A DNA stretch of 13,197 nt, taken from Ruminococcaceae bacterium UBA1691. Its GTDB lineage: Bacteria > Bacillota > Clostridia > Oscillospirales > Acutalibacteraceae. The notes beneath the pieces are model-generated. The model was given only the letters and a program-made list of their open reading frames with translations, made no database searches and was not told where the DNA came from. How positions within the stretch are numbered: the first letter of the stretch is position 1; each line of letters starts with the position of its first letter. Location: NCBI GenBank assembly GCA_002320555.1, contig DCJV01000133.1, positions 1-13,197 on the forward strand. The letters run 5' to 3'. Below are positions 1 to 6,269 of the stretch, in pieces. The position numbers were made by a program, and so were the translations under genes.

Positions 1-1
1 A

Positions 2-37
2 AGCGCCGCCGGATTGCTTTTACAGCCCGGCGGCGCT
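2..37. terminator. GC-rich hairpin at window edge, possible terminator
   Basis: An 11-bp perfect inverted repeat (2-12 with 27-37) encloses a 14-nt loop. On the + strand it is followed only by a short ctccgttt stretch; on the minus strand the window ends one base further on. It is probably the terminator of a gene left of the window, but direction cannot be decided. Confidence 0.4.
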
Positions 38-63
38 CTCCGTTTGACGATACAACAGGCTAA

Positions 64-100
64 GGGCGGCACCGAAGTGCCGCCCTCGTTTCGTTATTTT
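64..100. terminator. Hairpin terminator, possibly bidirectional
   Basis: A 9-bp perfect stem (64-72 with 77-85) closes a 4-nt loop that reads cUUCGg on the minus strand, an exceptionally stable tetraloop. It lies 22 bases past the stop codon of the minus-strand 99-aa gene and is its likely terminator. On the + strand it is followed by a T-rich stretch (86-100), so it may also stop transcripts entering from the left. Confidence 0.6.
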
Positions 101-106
101 CTACAT

Positions 107-406
107 TCAGCCTTTTTGTAGTGCGCGGTCCAGCCAGATAGAACCAACATCCATTGCGTCATACAGCCCGTTTTTTTCGCTTTTCTTTACGATCCGCTCG
201 CGCGGGCGGACATCCGGATCCGTATTCATCAGCTGTACAGTCACCTTATTGGCTACCTCGAGATCCTTAACCTTTTTTGTGCTGGTAATCTGCATCATGA
301 TAACAAACGGGTCGGCCATGCTGCCATAGTAAAGCGTATTGCCCTTGCGGACCAGAGGGCGGCCCTTATACATTAAAAACGGCGCTTTTTTCTTGCTTTC
401 CGCCAA
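107..406 (-). CDS. Conserved clostridial hypothetical protein, 99 aa
   Basis: This is a small soluble protein of unknown function. It resembles a family of roughly 100-residue proteins I recall from clostridia, with a YKGRPLVRKGNTLYYG-like start and a DPDVRPRERIVKKSEKNGLY-like middle; no catalytic motif is evident. It has no signal peptide or membrane segment, and the middle is rich in K, R, D and E. The start is TTG (406-404): it follows GGGAGG by 8 bases, whereas the next methionine (codon 12) has no ribosome binding site. It has its own consensus promoter (454-482) and a hairpin after the stop, so it is probably transcribed alone. The gene is certain as a coding region; its job is not known. 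Confidence 0.85.
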   Translation of the reverse strand: MAESKKKAPFLMYKGRPLVRKGNTLYYGSMADPFVIMMQITSTKKVKDLEVANKVTVQLMNTDPDVRPRERIVKKSEKNGLYDAMDVGSIWLDRALQKG

Positions 407-453
407 TGCTGTTTCCTCCCATCTTCAAGATCATCCCGTACTAGAACCTTAAT

Positions 454-482
454 ATCATACCATACTTCCTGTGCCTTGTCAA
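454..482 (-). promoter_or_regulatory. Sigma-A-type promoter of the 99-aa gene
   Basis: On the minus strand TTGACA (482-477) is separated by exactly 17 bases from TATGAT (459-454). The -35 is a full consensus match and the -10 matches five of six. The start codon at 406 lies about 40 bases downstream of the expected transcription start. Confidence 0.75.
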
Positions 483-505
483 AAACGCTTCAGCCGAAGC
501 TCATG

Positions 506-538
506 AAAAAAGGCGGCCCGCCAACCGGCAGGGCCGTC
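506..538 (-). terminator. Intrinsic terminator of ireB
   Basis: Reading the minus strand, a GC-rich stem (538-512, with one bulge and one G-U pair) is followed directly by six T (511-506). It lies about 30 bases past the ireB stop codon and separates ireB from the promoter of the next gene. Confidence 0.75.
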
Positions 539-567
539 TTCCGGCCTTTTCCGCACAGGGAAAAAGG

Positions 568-813
568 TTAGGCGTCAAGATAGCATCGCACCAGAGCCTG
601 CAGTAGCTCGTCACGGTCCAGCTTGCGAATAAGGCTTCTCGCATTGTTGTGCGTCGTGATATAGGTCGGATCCTCCGAAAGGATATAGCCGACGATCTGA
701 CTGATCGGATTATATCCTTTTTCGCTGAGCGCGTCATAGACGGTACGCAGCACCTGCCGCATCTCTTCGTCGCGCTCCTCTTTGATTGAGAATTGAATTG
801 TTTTGTCCGTCAA
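568..813 (-). CDS. ireB: IreB family regulatory phosphoprotein (UPF0297/YrzL)
   Basis: IreB proteins are small cytoplasmic partners of the PASTA Ser/Thr kinase IreK/PrkC; in Enterococcus they are phosphorylated on N-terminal threonines and restrain cephalosporin resistance. The 81-aa product carries the family hallmark EKGYNPISQIVGYILSEDPTYI (residues 31-52) and the conserved R-K-x-x-R-D-E-L segment near 63-70, and its length fits the family. I chose TTG at 813: the minus strand reads GGAGG, 8 bases, TTG, and translation gives MTDKTIQF, which matches the usual N-terminus. A GTG three codons upstream would sit inside the ribosome binding site. With this start, T2 and T5 fall where the phosphorylated threonines are expected (inference by alignment from memory). 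It is monocistronic here; in many Firmicutes it sits beside ruvX. Confidence 0.93.
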   Translation of the reverse strand: MTDKTIQFSIKEERDEEMRQVLRTVYDALSEKGYNPISQIVGYILSEDPTYITTHNNARSLIRKLDRDELLQALVRCYLDA

Positions 814-1103
814 TGCGTCCACCTCCGTATCTACATACCTATTTTATTATATACGACTTTTTCGATAAAAACAATACAATCTGTCTATTTTCTGAAAGAA
901 ATTCATCGCCTTTTCAATCGCTGGTCGGCAGATATTGCCGTGGCATCTGAAAGGCTTCCGTATTCTTTTTAGCCCCCGTTTTCGTTTCTATCCAAAACAT
1001 TAAAAAAAGGAGAAAAAACGAGATTGCATTCAAAATGAGGAGCTAAATTGATAGATTAACATTCCAAATCATAAAATCCCATAAAAGAGTCTAAAAACTA
1101 TTA
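814..1103. other. Divergent intergenic region
   Basis: Together with the next promoter this 362-base gap (814-1175) separates ireB from the DUF1836 gene. Its left end holds the ireB ribosome binding site and promoter. The stretch 875-1080 is AT-rich on the right, with A-runs near 1001 and 1013, and has no convincing ORF, RNA or hairpin. A GGAG at 1010 is not followed by a usable reading frame. Confidence 0.6.
846..874 (-). promoter_or_regulatory. Likely ireB promoter
   Basis: On the minus strand TTGTTT (874-869) and a perfect TATAAT (851-846) are 17 bases apart. The ireB start codon lies about 33 bases beyond the -10, with the GGAGG site between. Confidence 0.6.
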
Positions 1104-1132
1104 TTGAAGTTCATATGAACTTGTGATATCAT
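1104..1132 (+). promoter_or_regulatory. Promoter with a 16-bp palindromic operator in the spacer
   Basis: TTGAAG (1104-1109), a 17-base spacer and TATCAT (1127-1132) form a sigma-A-type promoter for the DUF1836 gene. A perfect palindrome, AAGTTCATATGAACTT (1107-1122), overlaps the end of the -35 and fills most of the spacer. This is where MerR-family proteins and many repressors bind, so autoregulation by the encoded MerR-like protein is a reasonable inference. Confidence 0.65.
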
Positions 1133-1175
1133 ACAGTCAACAAATAAAAAGTTCAGGAGAAAGGAGAAAATCGTC

Positions 1176-1742
1176 ATGTTTCATACATTACCGGGAACTC
1201 TGCTAGAGCGCAGCCAGACGGATGACCGCGGTGCATACAGCCTGATCGAGCCGATTCTGTCTATCACAAAGGGGTTGACACTTTCCCAGATTCGAGAGCT
1301 GACAGGGCTGGAGAATTCTACGGTTCAAAATTGGGTCAAGCGCGGCTGGGTGGCCAACCCGAAATCCAAGCGCTATGGGGAGCGCCAGGTCATGCGAATC
1401 ATTCTGATCAATACCCTGCGCGCGTCCCTTCAGCTCGACAGCATCGCTCAGCTGATGCAGTACCTCAACGGCAGCGTCGAGGATGTGTCTGACGACATCA
1501 TTTCGGACGGAGAGCTTTACGATTATCTGTGCGCGATCGTCTTCGAGCTGGAAGACGCGCCCGTGCTGGATGAGAAAAAGCTCGACGAGGTGATCGAGGA
1601 CCATATCGCCGGCTATCGCGGCCCGGCGGAGGATTCCCATGAAAAGTTGGGCAAAACGCTCAAGATCATGACGTTCGCCTGCATCTCCTCCAGGCTCAGG
1701 CAAAAGGCGGAGGCGGAGATGAGCGCCATACTCGGGGGCTGA
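1176..1742 (+). CDS. DUF1836 domain protein, MerR-like DNA-binding regulator
   Basis: This 188-aa cytoplasmic protein carries the DUF1836 signature: a MerR-type helix-turn-helix at about residues 34-60 (LTLSQIRELTGLENSTVQNW, then VKRGWV), a wing-like KRYGERQVMRI segment, and the conserved NGSVEDVSDDIISDGELYDYLC block at 98-119. Family members are predicted transcription regulators without known ligands. The ATG follows GGAG by 9 bases. A perfect palindrome in its promoter spacer suggests that it controls its own gene. NfeD and paraslipin genes follow on the same strand after 72 bases with no clear terminator between, so read-through is possible. The C-terminal third (130-188) is acidic then basic and not diagnostic. 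Confidence 0.88.
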   Translation: MFHTLPGTLLERSQTDDRGAYSLIEPILSITKGLTLSQIRELTGLENSTVQNWVKRGWVANPKSKRYGERQVMRIILINTLRASLQLDSIAQLMQYLNGSVEDVSDDIISDGELYDYLCAIVFELEDAPVLDEKKLDEVIEDHIAGYRGPAEDSHEKLGKTLKIMTFACISSRLRQKAEAEMSAILGG

Positions 1743-1814
1743 GAAAAACTTTATGTCCTGTGTCCTTGGTTGTGCGCATATTTATAGCAAAACCGGAAGA
1801 AAGGAGAGAAGTGC

Positions 1815-2261
1815 ATGGAACCCAATACGATTATGCTGTTTGTCTGGATTGGCCTGATGGTCGCGTTTACCGTTATAGAGGCGGTGACCGTGCAGCTTGT
1901 CACGATATGGTTCGCCGTGGGCAGTCTGGTTGCCCTCATTGCGAATATCGCAGGCGCGAGCATATTGGTGCAGTGGATCGTCTTCGTTGCGGTATCCGCC
2001 GTGTGCCTGCTGGCGACCCGCCCGCTTGTCAAAAAGGTGGTCAACGCAAAGGCGCAGCCGACCAACGCGGACCGGTGCATCGGGGCGACGGCTCTCGTGA
2101 CCGAGGATATCAACAATGAAATCGGCACGGGTCAGGTGAATATCAAGGGAACGATCTGGACGGCGCGCTCCCTGAATGGGGAGCTGATTGAAAAGGGCGC
2201 CAGCGTCGTCATACAGAAGATCGAAGGCGTCAAGGTTCTTGTCACCCGCGCGCCTGGATAA
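1815..2261 (+). CDS. NfeD family membrane protein (short form)
   Basis: Short NfeD proteins are membrane partners of SPFH proteins, anchoring an OB-fold domain at the membrane; the pairing is linked to membrane microdomain organisation. The 148-aa product has three hydrophobic segments (about 6-24, 27-45 and 49-68), then a positively charged turn (RPLVKKVV) and a C-terminal OB-like beta domain (about 84-146) with the typical G-x-V-x-x-x-G-x-x-W-x-A motif at 106-117. It lacks the ClpP-like protease domain of long NfeD proteins. The ATG lies 8 bases after GGAG. The paraslipin gene follows 74 bases downstream, the standard arrangement. Confidence 0.9.
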   Translation: MEPNTIMLFVWIGLMVAFTVIEAVTVQLVTIWFAVGSLVALIANIAGASILVQWIVFVAVSAVCLLATRPLVKKVVNAKAQPTNADRCIGATALVTEDINNEIGTGQVNIKGTIWTARSLNGELIEKGASVVIQKIEGVKVLVTRAPG

Positions 2262-2335
2262 CACAAGGGTGCAATTGTGAAAAGAACAGGGCGCAGATAC
2301 GATCTGTTCCAATAAAAATGAGGAGGCTTTTTTAA

Positions 2336-3256
2336 ATGATTTATGTACTGCTTGCGATCGTGTTGTTCCTGTTGCTGATTGTGGTGCTCAATATTAAAAT
2401 TGTACCGCAGTCAAAGGCTTATGTCATGGAGCGCCTGGGCGCGTACCGCACAACGTGGGAAACTGGCCTGCATGTGAAGATCCCGTTCCTGGAGCGCGTC
2501 GCGAAGGTCGTTTCTCTCAAGGAGCAGGTGGCGGATTTCCCGCCGCAGCCCGTGATTACGAAAGATAACGTCACGATGCAGATCGATACCGTTATCTTCT
2601 TCCAGATCACGGACCCGAAGCTTTATACCTATGGCGTGGAACGCCCAATCTCTGCGATCGAGAATCTGACCGCGACAACGCTACGTAACATCATCGGCGA
2701 GATGGAGCTTGACCATACGCTCACCTCCCGTGATACGATCAATGCAAAGATTCGCGGTATCCTCGACGAGGCGACCGACCCCTGGGGCATCAAGGTCAAC
2801 CGCGTGGAGCTCAAGAACATCGTACCGCCCGCCGAGATTCAGGACGCAATGGAGAAGCAGATGAAGGCGGAGCGCCAGCGCCGCGAATCCATCCTGCGCG
2901 CTGAAGGCGAAAAGGCCAGCAAGATCCTGGTGGCCGAGGGCCAGAAGGAGAGCCAGATCCTCGCTGCGGAAGGTGAGAAGCAGGCCGCGATCCTGCACGC
3001 AGAGGCTGTGAAGGAATCGAAAATCCGCGAGGCGGAAGGCGAGGCGCAGGCGATCCTCGCCGTGCAGAAGGCGGAGGCCGAGGGTATCCGCATGATCAAC
3101 GAGGCGGCCCCGAGCGAGGGCGTCATCACCATCAAGAGCCTGGAGGCTTTCCAGAAGGCGGCCGACGGGCAGGCGACGAAGATCATCATCCCGTCCGATA
3201 TTCAGGGCCTTGCGGGCCTTGCGACGAGCGCGGGCGAGCTGCTGCGTAAGGATTAA
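2336..3256 (+). CDS. Paraslipin/stomatin-like SPFH (Band 7) protein
   Basis: This 306-aa protein has an N-terminal hydrophobic anchor (2-20), an SPFH/Band 7 domain (about 21-175, with VPQSKAYVMERLGAY, TKDNVTMQIDTVIFFQI and VNRVELKNIVPP as hallmarks), then a coiled coil (178-254) and a short C-terminal domain ending in LAGLATSAGELLRKD. Such proteins oligomerise as rings or scaffolds on the inner face of the membrane and work with NfeD; QmcA of E. coli and slipins are relatives. GAGGAGG precedes the ATG by about 9 bases. It sits directly after nfeD and before a strong terminator, so it is the last gene of the unit. Family membership is clear; the exact client or process is unknown. Confidence 0.93.
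   Translation: MIYVLLAIVLFLLLIVVLNIKIVPQSKAYVMERLGAYRTTWETGLHVKIPFLERVAKVVSLKEQVADFPPQPVITKDNVTMQIDTVIFFQITDPKLYTYGVERPISAIENLTATTLRNIIGEMELDHTLTSRDTINAKIRGILDEATDPWGIKVNRVELKNIVPPAEIQDAMEKQMKAERQRRESILRAEGEKASKILVAEGQKESQILAAEGEKQAAILHAEAVKESKIREAEGEAQAILAVQKAEAEGIRMINEAAPSEGVITIKSLEAFQKAADGQATKIIIPSDIQGLAGLATSAGELLRKD
2867..3097 (+). repeat. Seven 11-residue (33-bp) hendecad repeats in the paraslipin
   Basis: Residues 178-254 fall into seven consecutive 11-residue units, beginning AERQRRESILR, AEGEKASKILV, AEGQKESQILA and AEGEKQAAILH. Each starts with A-E (the last is degenerate) and has I or L at position 9. The 33-base periodicity is also visible in the DNA (repeated gaaggcgaaaag-like segments). 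Hendecads form a right-handed coiled coil, as expected for SPFH proteins. Confidence 0.8.
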
Positions 3257-3287
3257 AAAACAGCGAATGAAAGTTCTAAGGTAAATG

Positions 3288-3334
3288 GCCCGGAGCAGTC
3301 ATCCGAAAGGAGGTTGCTCCGGGCTTGTTTGTTT
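3288..3334 (+). terminator. Intrinsic terminator after the paraslipin gene
   Basis: A perfect 10-bp stem GCCCGGAGCA (3288-3297) with its complement (3315-3324) is followed by TTGTTTGTTT. It lies about 30 bases past the stop codon. Confidence 0.85.
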
Positions 3335-3396
3335 ATTAATGGTAAATAAGAAAAAATTGTACTTATAGTTAAAATAATATAATATTATAATTATAG

Positions 3397-3425
3397 TTGA
3401 CATGTTGTATATAAAGTGTTAGTAT
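3397..3425 (+). promoter_or_regulatory. Strong sigma-A promoter of locus A
   Basis: TTGACA (3397-3402), 17 bases, TAGTAT (3420-3425). The stretch upstream (3350-3396) is almost entirely A and T, like an UP element. The transcript would begin near 3432 and run through the mini-ORF into the secreted-protein gene. Confidence 0.75.
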
Positions 3426-3447
3426 AAAAATGGAAGGGGTGATACAA

Positions 3448-3462
3448 ATGGTTTATTCATAA
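3448..3462 (+). other. Mini-ORF MVYS in the leader of the secreted-protein gene
   Basis: ATG-GTT-TAT-TCA-TAA is preceded by GGAAGGGGTGAT, a long match to the anti-Shine-Dalgarno sequence, at a usable distance. The real gene starts 43 bases after the mini-ORF stop with its own GGAG. It may be a translated leader affecting mRNA stability or expression, or the start-site relic of a lost gene. A second such case is at 7748-7756. Confidence 0.45.
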
Positions 3463-3505
3463 TTTACCTAGAAAACCATATTAGAATTAGAGAGGAGAAA
3501 AACAA

Positions 3506-3871
3506 ATGAAAGTGAAAAGGATTTTATGTTTGGTTTTAGGTCTACTCGTTGTGTCCGCATTGATTGTGCCCGTTTCCGCCGGTTCCTTGGATTCTTATTT
3601 TTCCTCCGGTAGCGATAGGGATGTTCGATTTGTAAGCGGAAAAGAAAACTGGTATAAGCGTGCGTGGGCACAAATGGGCGATTGTAAGAGGCGATATTAT
3701 TTGCGTGCCTATTTGGGAGATTATCTAGAAGATACTGGGAAAGTATGGGTTTCAGCACCATATCCAAAAGAGTTCCGTTTGAATACCAACTGGCATTTTA
3801 CTGGCACGGGTTTGTCAGGCAATCTTGCTACTTATTTGTTGCGTGCCTACGCTTTTTACGGCATCAGTTAG
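3506..3871 (+). CDS. Small secreted protein of unknown function, bacteriocin-like context
   Basis: The 121-aa product begins with a textbook Sec signal peptide: KVKR, a hydrophobic core (about 6-22), and a VPVSA|G cleavage site near residue 25. The mature part of about 96 residues is basic and very rich in Tyr, Trp and Phe, with a single Cys (C60). It contains three spaced R-A-aromatic motifs (KRAW 51-54, LRAY 66-69, LRAY 112-115). No lipobox, LPXTG or known domain is recognised. The start is fixed by GAGAGGAG 9 bases upstream. It sits behind a strong promoter and ahead of a hairpin and a MacB-type ABC operon on the same strand, as in Sec-secreted bacteriocins such as the lactococcin 972 group. 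I do not see clear lactococcin 972 homology, so the toxin idea is inference. The gene is more AT-rich than the transporter genes behind it. Confidence 0.8.
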   Translation: MKVKRILCLVLGLLVVSALIVPVSAGSLDSYFSSGSDRDVRFVSGKENWYKRAWAQMGDCKRRYYLRAYLGDYLEDTGKVWVSAPYPKEFRLNTNWHFTGTGLSGNLATYLLRAYAFYGIS

Positions 3872-3890
3872 GAAGTATCGCTTGTTTAAT

Positions 3891-3926
3891 CGCGTCCGGG
3901 AAGCGTGCATGAACTTCCCGGACGCG
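3891..3926 (+). terminator. Long hairpin between secreted protein and ABC genes (partial terminator)
   Basis: A perfect 13-bp stem (3891-3903 with 3914-3926) with a 10-nt loop is followed by gcttctcaatt rather than a clean T-run. No promoter is evident between it and the transporter genes. It may therefore act as a leaky terminator or RNA-stabilising hairpin that keeps the secreted protein in excess over the transporter. Confidence 0.65.
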
Positions 3927-3972
3927 CTTCTCAATTATGTGGATGAGCACTTCCCCGAGAGGAGATGAGAGG

Positions 3973-4986
3973 ATGAGAGCGCTGAAAAAACGGCTTCACA
4001 TCATTTCCCTTTTTTTGATCCTGTCGTTTTTATTCCTGCCGGCCGCCTCGATTTTGATGATTCACCATATCACGGTCAGCGAGACGATCGTCGGCATGGA
4101 CGCCGGTTTTTTGGGGACAAGTTCCAGCGCCTTTGCGATCCGGAAAGAATCCATAACCATGCGCGAAGCTGCAGCCGTTGCCGCGGCCTGCGGCAAAAAT
4201 ATTGCCGTATATCAGGATTACAAGGGCCCGGAGCAGGTGCGGGCCATCTATTTCAGCGGAACCTATGCGAATATCCCCATGATGGAGGGCCGCTTTTTTC
4301 AGGAATCGGATTTTACGGCTGGCAACCGCTGCGCGGTGATCGGCAAAAACCGGCGTGGAGAGATCATCCGGCGTGAAGGAAAGGCCTATATCGAGCTGCA
4401 GGGCGTTCCCTTTGAGGTGCTGGGTGTCATGGGCCCGGAGGAGGAGACGGCGTTTGATTCCACCGTGCTGATCAACGGGCTGGCAGAACCGGAGTTGTTC
4501 CGGGATTTCCTTTACCGGCTGGATTTTTTCCGGGCCGACGGGGAGCAGCGGGCGGAGGCCTTTGCCGCCAAAATGCAGGCCGATTATGGGGCGGAGGCAG
4601 AGGAGATCGCGCAGTCCGCTGCCACTCTGTCGCGTTTGATCCCCAATGTGGTCTATGGCAGGTGGTTTTTGGTGATTCTCCTGTGCGATTTGCTCTGTGT
4701 TGCCCTGCTCTCTTTGGAGTGGAAAAACCGCAAGCAGAAGGAGGTTTGCATCAAGCGACTGCTGGGCTGCCCCACGCGGCGTGTCGGCTGGGAAATCTGC
4801 CTGGAATATGGTGCGATGGTGGTGGCCGCCGGGGCGGCGGGCGCATTACTTTGTGCGGCTCTATTCCCGCGGTATCTCCGCTTTTTGGGGCTCGGCTTTG
4901 CGTGCTATCTGCCGTGTGCGCTGGTATTCAGCCTGATTATGGTGTGCTCCCTGCTGGAAAAGCCCATCACGGAGGCGATGAAATGA
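3973..4986 (+). CDS. ABC transporter permease, FtsX/MacB type (permease 1)
   Basis: The 337-aa product has the MacB/FtsX layout: one N-terminal membrane helix (about 10-31), a large extracytoplasmic domain (about 32-230) and three C-terminal helices (about 231-249, 280-298 and 305-328). A MacB periplasmic-core-like motif, EGRFFQESDFTAGNRCAVIG, lies at 105-124. Such permeases pair with a LolD/MacB-like ATPase and act by mechanotransmission to export or expel peptides, antibiotics or lipoproteins. I chose ATG 3973 because AGGAG precedes it by 8 bases; an in-frame ATG at 3937 has no ribosome binding site and adds a hydrophilic tail. Its stop overlaps the next start (ATGA), implying translational coupling. 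It is divergent in sequence and a specific substrate cannot be named. Confidence 0.88.
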   Translation: MRALKKRLHIISLFLILSFLFLPAASILMIHHITVSETIVGMDAGFLGTSSSAFAIRKESITMREAAAVAAACGKNIAVYQDYKGPEQVRAIYFSGTYANIPMMEGRFFQESDFTAGNRCAVIGKNRRGEIIRREGKAYIELQGVPFEVLGVMGPEEETAFDSTVLINGLAEPELFRDFLYRLDFFRADGEQRAEAFAAKMQADYGAEAEEIAQSAATLSRLIPNVVYGRWFLVILLCDLLCVALLSLEWKNRKQKEVCIKRLLGCPTRRVGWEICLEYGAMVVAAGAAGALLCAALFPRYLRFLGLGFACYLPCALVFSLIMVCSLLEKPITEAMK

Positions 4987-6269
4987 AACGGTTCTTTTTG
5001 AATATTGCCCAGTCCGGCCGGATTCTCAAGCGGCACCGGATGCTCGCCCTATTTCTGATCCTCCAATGCGCGCTCTGCCTCGGCATGGCCGGAACAGTGG
5101 CAAACCAGGCGATGCAGAGCGGCCGGAAGATCGAGGATTTTCAGACGCGGATCGGGGAGAAGCGGTATTATAATCTATCGGAAGATATGAGCGAGACAGA
5201 TTTTTACCGCTTCATGCATGAAGAAAATTTGTATTACCCAGAGATTGCGCATTTTGTGCAGGGGATGATGGCGGAAAAGCGTTTTTCCTATATCGTCGCG
5301 ACACAGCAGCATATTACTGTGATTGATCGCTCGATGCCGAAAGAGCTGGTTGATGGTTATGAAGAGGGACAGGCGGACAACGCTATCCTAGAGGATGAAA
5401 AGGGTCGGATGGTTACAATTGTCAATAGCTACCAGGTATCAGAGCATTTCTTCTCTGAATTCCAGCTCCGGGCGCAGGAGGGCAGGCTGCTGGAGGGAGC
5501 GGATTTTGCCGATGTGGAGGCGGAAACGCTGCCCGTCGTCGCGGGCAGCGGCTACCGGTCGGATTTTTCGCTGGGGGATACGCTGCTATGTAATTATCTG
5601 GGCCGCGAGCTGACGCTACAAATTGTGGGCTTTTTGGAAAAGGACGCTTCCTTCTCCAGAGGCGGCCTGCCGGAGTATTGCGACCGGTATCTGATCCTCC
5701 CCCAGTTGGATCCTCAGCCGGAAAAGCCGACAGAGTTCAATAAAATGCGCCTTTCGCAGCAGGCATCCGGTTTTATTGTAACGGATCAATCTTTTGAAGC
5801 GGTTCAGGCGATCGTTTCGGCGCATCTGCAAGCGGCGGGGCTTCCGGATTTTATCCATTTGAATGATCCCACAGCCACGAGCTCGGAGCTTGCCGACCTT
5901 TCTGCGATGACGCAGGAGGTTTCCGATCAGTTCAACGCATTGCTGATGATCCTGACGGTTTTTGTAATTCTGTGCATTTCCGTCACGGTCAATGGATTTA
6001 TCCGCGAGAAGCATTATGAATATGGTGTTTTCCTGCTCAACGGCGCACGATGGAGCGATCTTGTGTGGGATGTTGCGGCGGTTGTAGGAGCCGTCGTGCT
6101 GGGTGGCGATATATTGGCAATTTTGTGCCTCTGGCTTTCGCATCAATCCTGGCAGGCGATTTTGTATATGCAGGGCCTTGCGCTTCTGATTGGGGCGGCG
6201 GCCTGTGTTGTGCCGCTTTCCCACGTCCACCGGATGGATATCAGCGATTTGATTGGAGGGAAGGAATAA
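4983..6269 (+). CDS. ABC transporter permease, FtsX/MacB type (permease 2)
   Basis: The 428-aa product has the same layout as permease 1 but a longer outer domain: helix 1 at about 20-40, an extracytoplasmic region to about 317, then three C-terminal helices (about 318-342, 360-385 and 392-414). The EYGVFLLNGARWSDL segment between the second and third helices corresponds to the FtsX coupling region. The ATG overlaps the stop of permease 1 by 4 bases and GGAGG lies 7 bases upstream; a longer upstream reading frame exists but would overlap permease 1 deeply and has no site. The stop shares one base with the ATPase start (TAATG). The two permeases probably form a heterodimer, unlike the homodimeric MacB. 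Confidence 0.88.
   Translation: MKRFFLNIAQSGRILKRHRMLALFLILQCALCLGMAGTVANQAMQSGRKIEDFQTRIGEKRYYNLSEDMSETDFYRFMHEENLYYPEIAHFVQGMMAEKRFSYIVATQQHITVIDRSMPKELVDGYEEGQADNAILEDEKGRMVTIVNSYQVSEHFFSEFQLRAQEGRLLEGADFADVEAETLPVVAGSGYRSDFSLGDTLLCNYLGRELTLQIVGFLEKDASFSRGGLPEYCDRYLILPQLDPQPEKPTEFNKMRLSQQASGFIVTDQSFEAVQAIVSAHLQAAGLPDFIHLNDPTATSSELADLSAMTQEVSDQFNALLMILTVFVILCISVTVNGFIREKHYEYGVFLLNGARWSDLVWDVAAVVGAVVLGGDILAILCLWLSHQSWQAILYMQGLALLIGAAACVVPLSHVHRMDISDLIGGKE

Noticed and set aside
3506..3871. Calling the secreted protein a lactococcin 972 homologue
   Set aside because: Context and size are similar, but I cannot align the mature sequence convincingly with that family, so it stays unknown.
3937..3972. 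Upstream ATG extending permease 1 by 12 residues
   Set aside because: No ribosome binding site; the internal ATG at 3973 has AGGAG at proper distance and gives a normal N-terminal helix.
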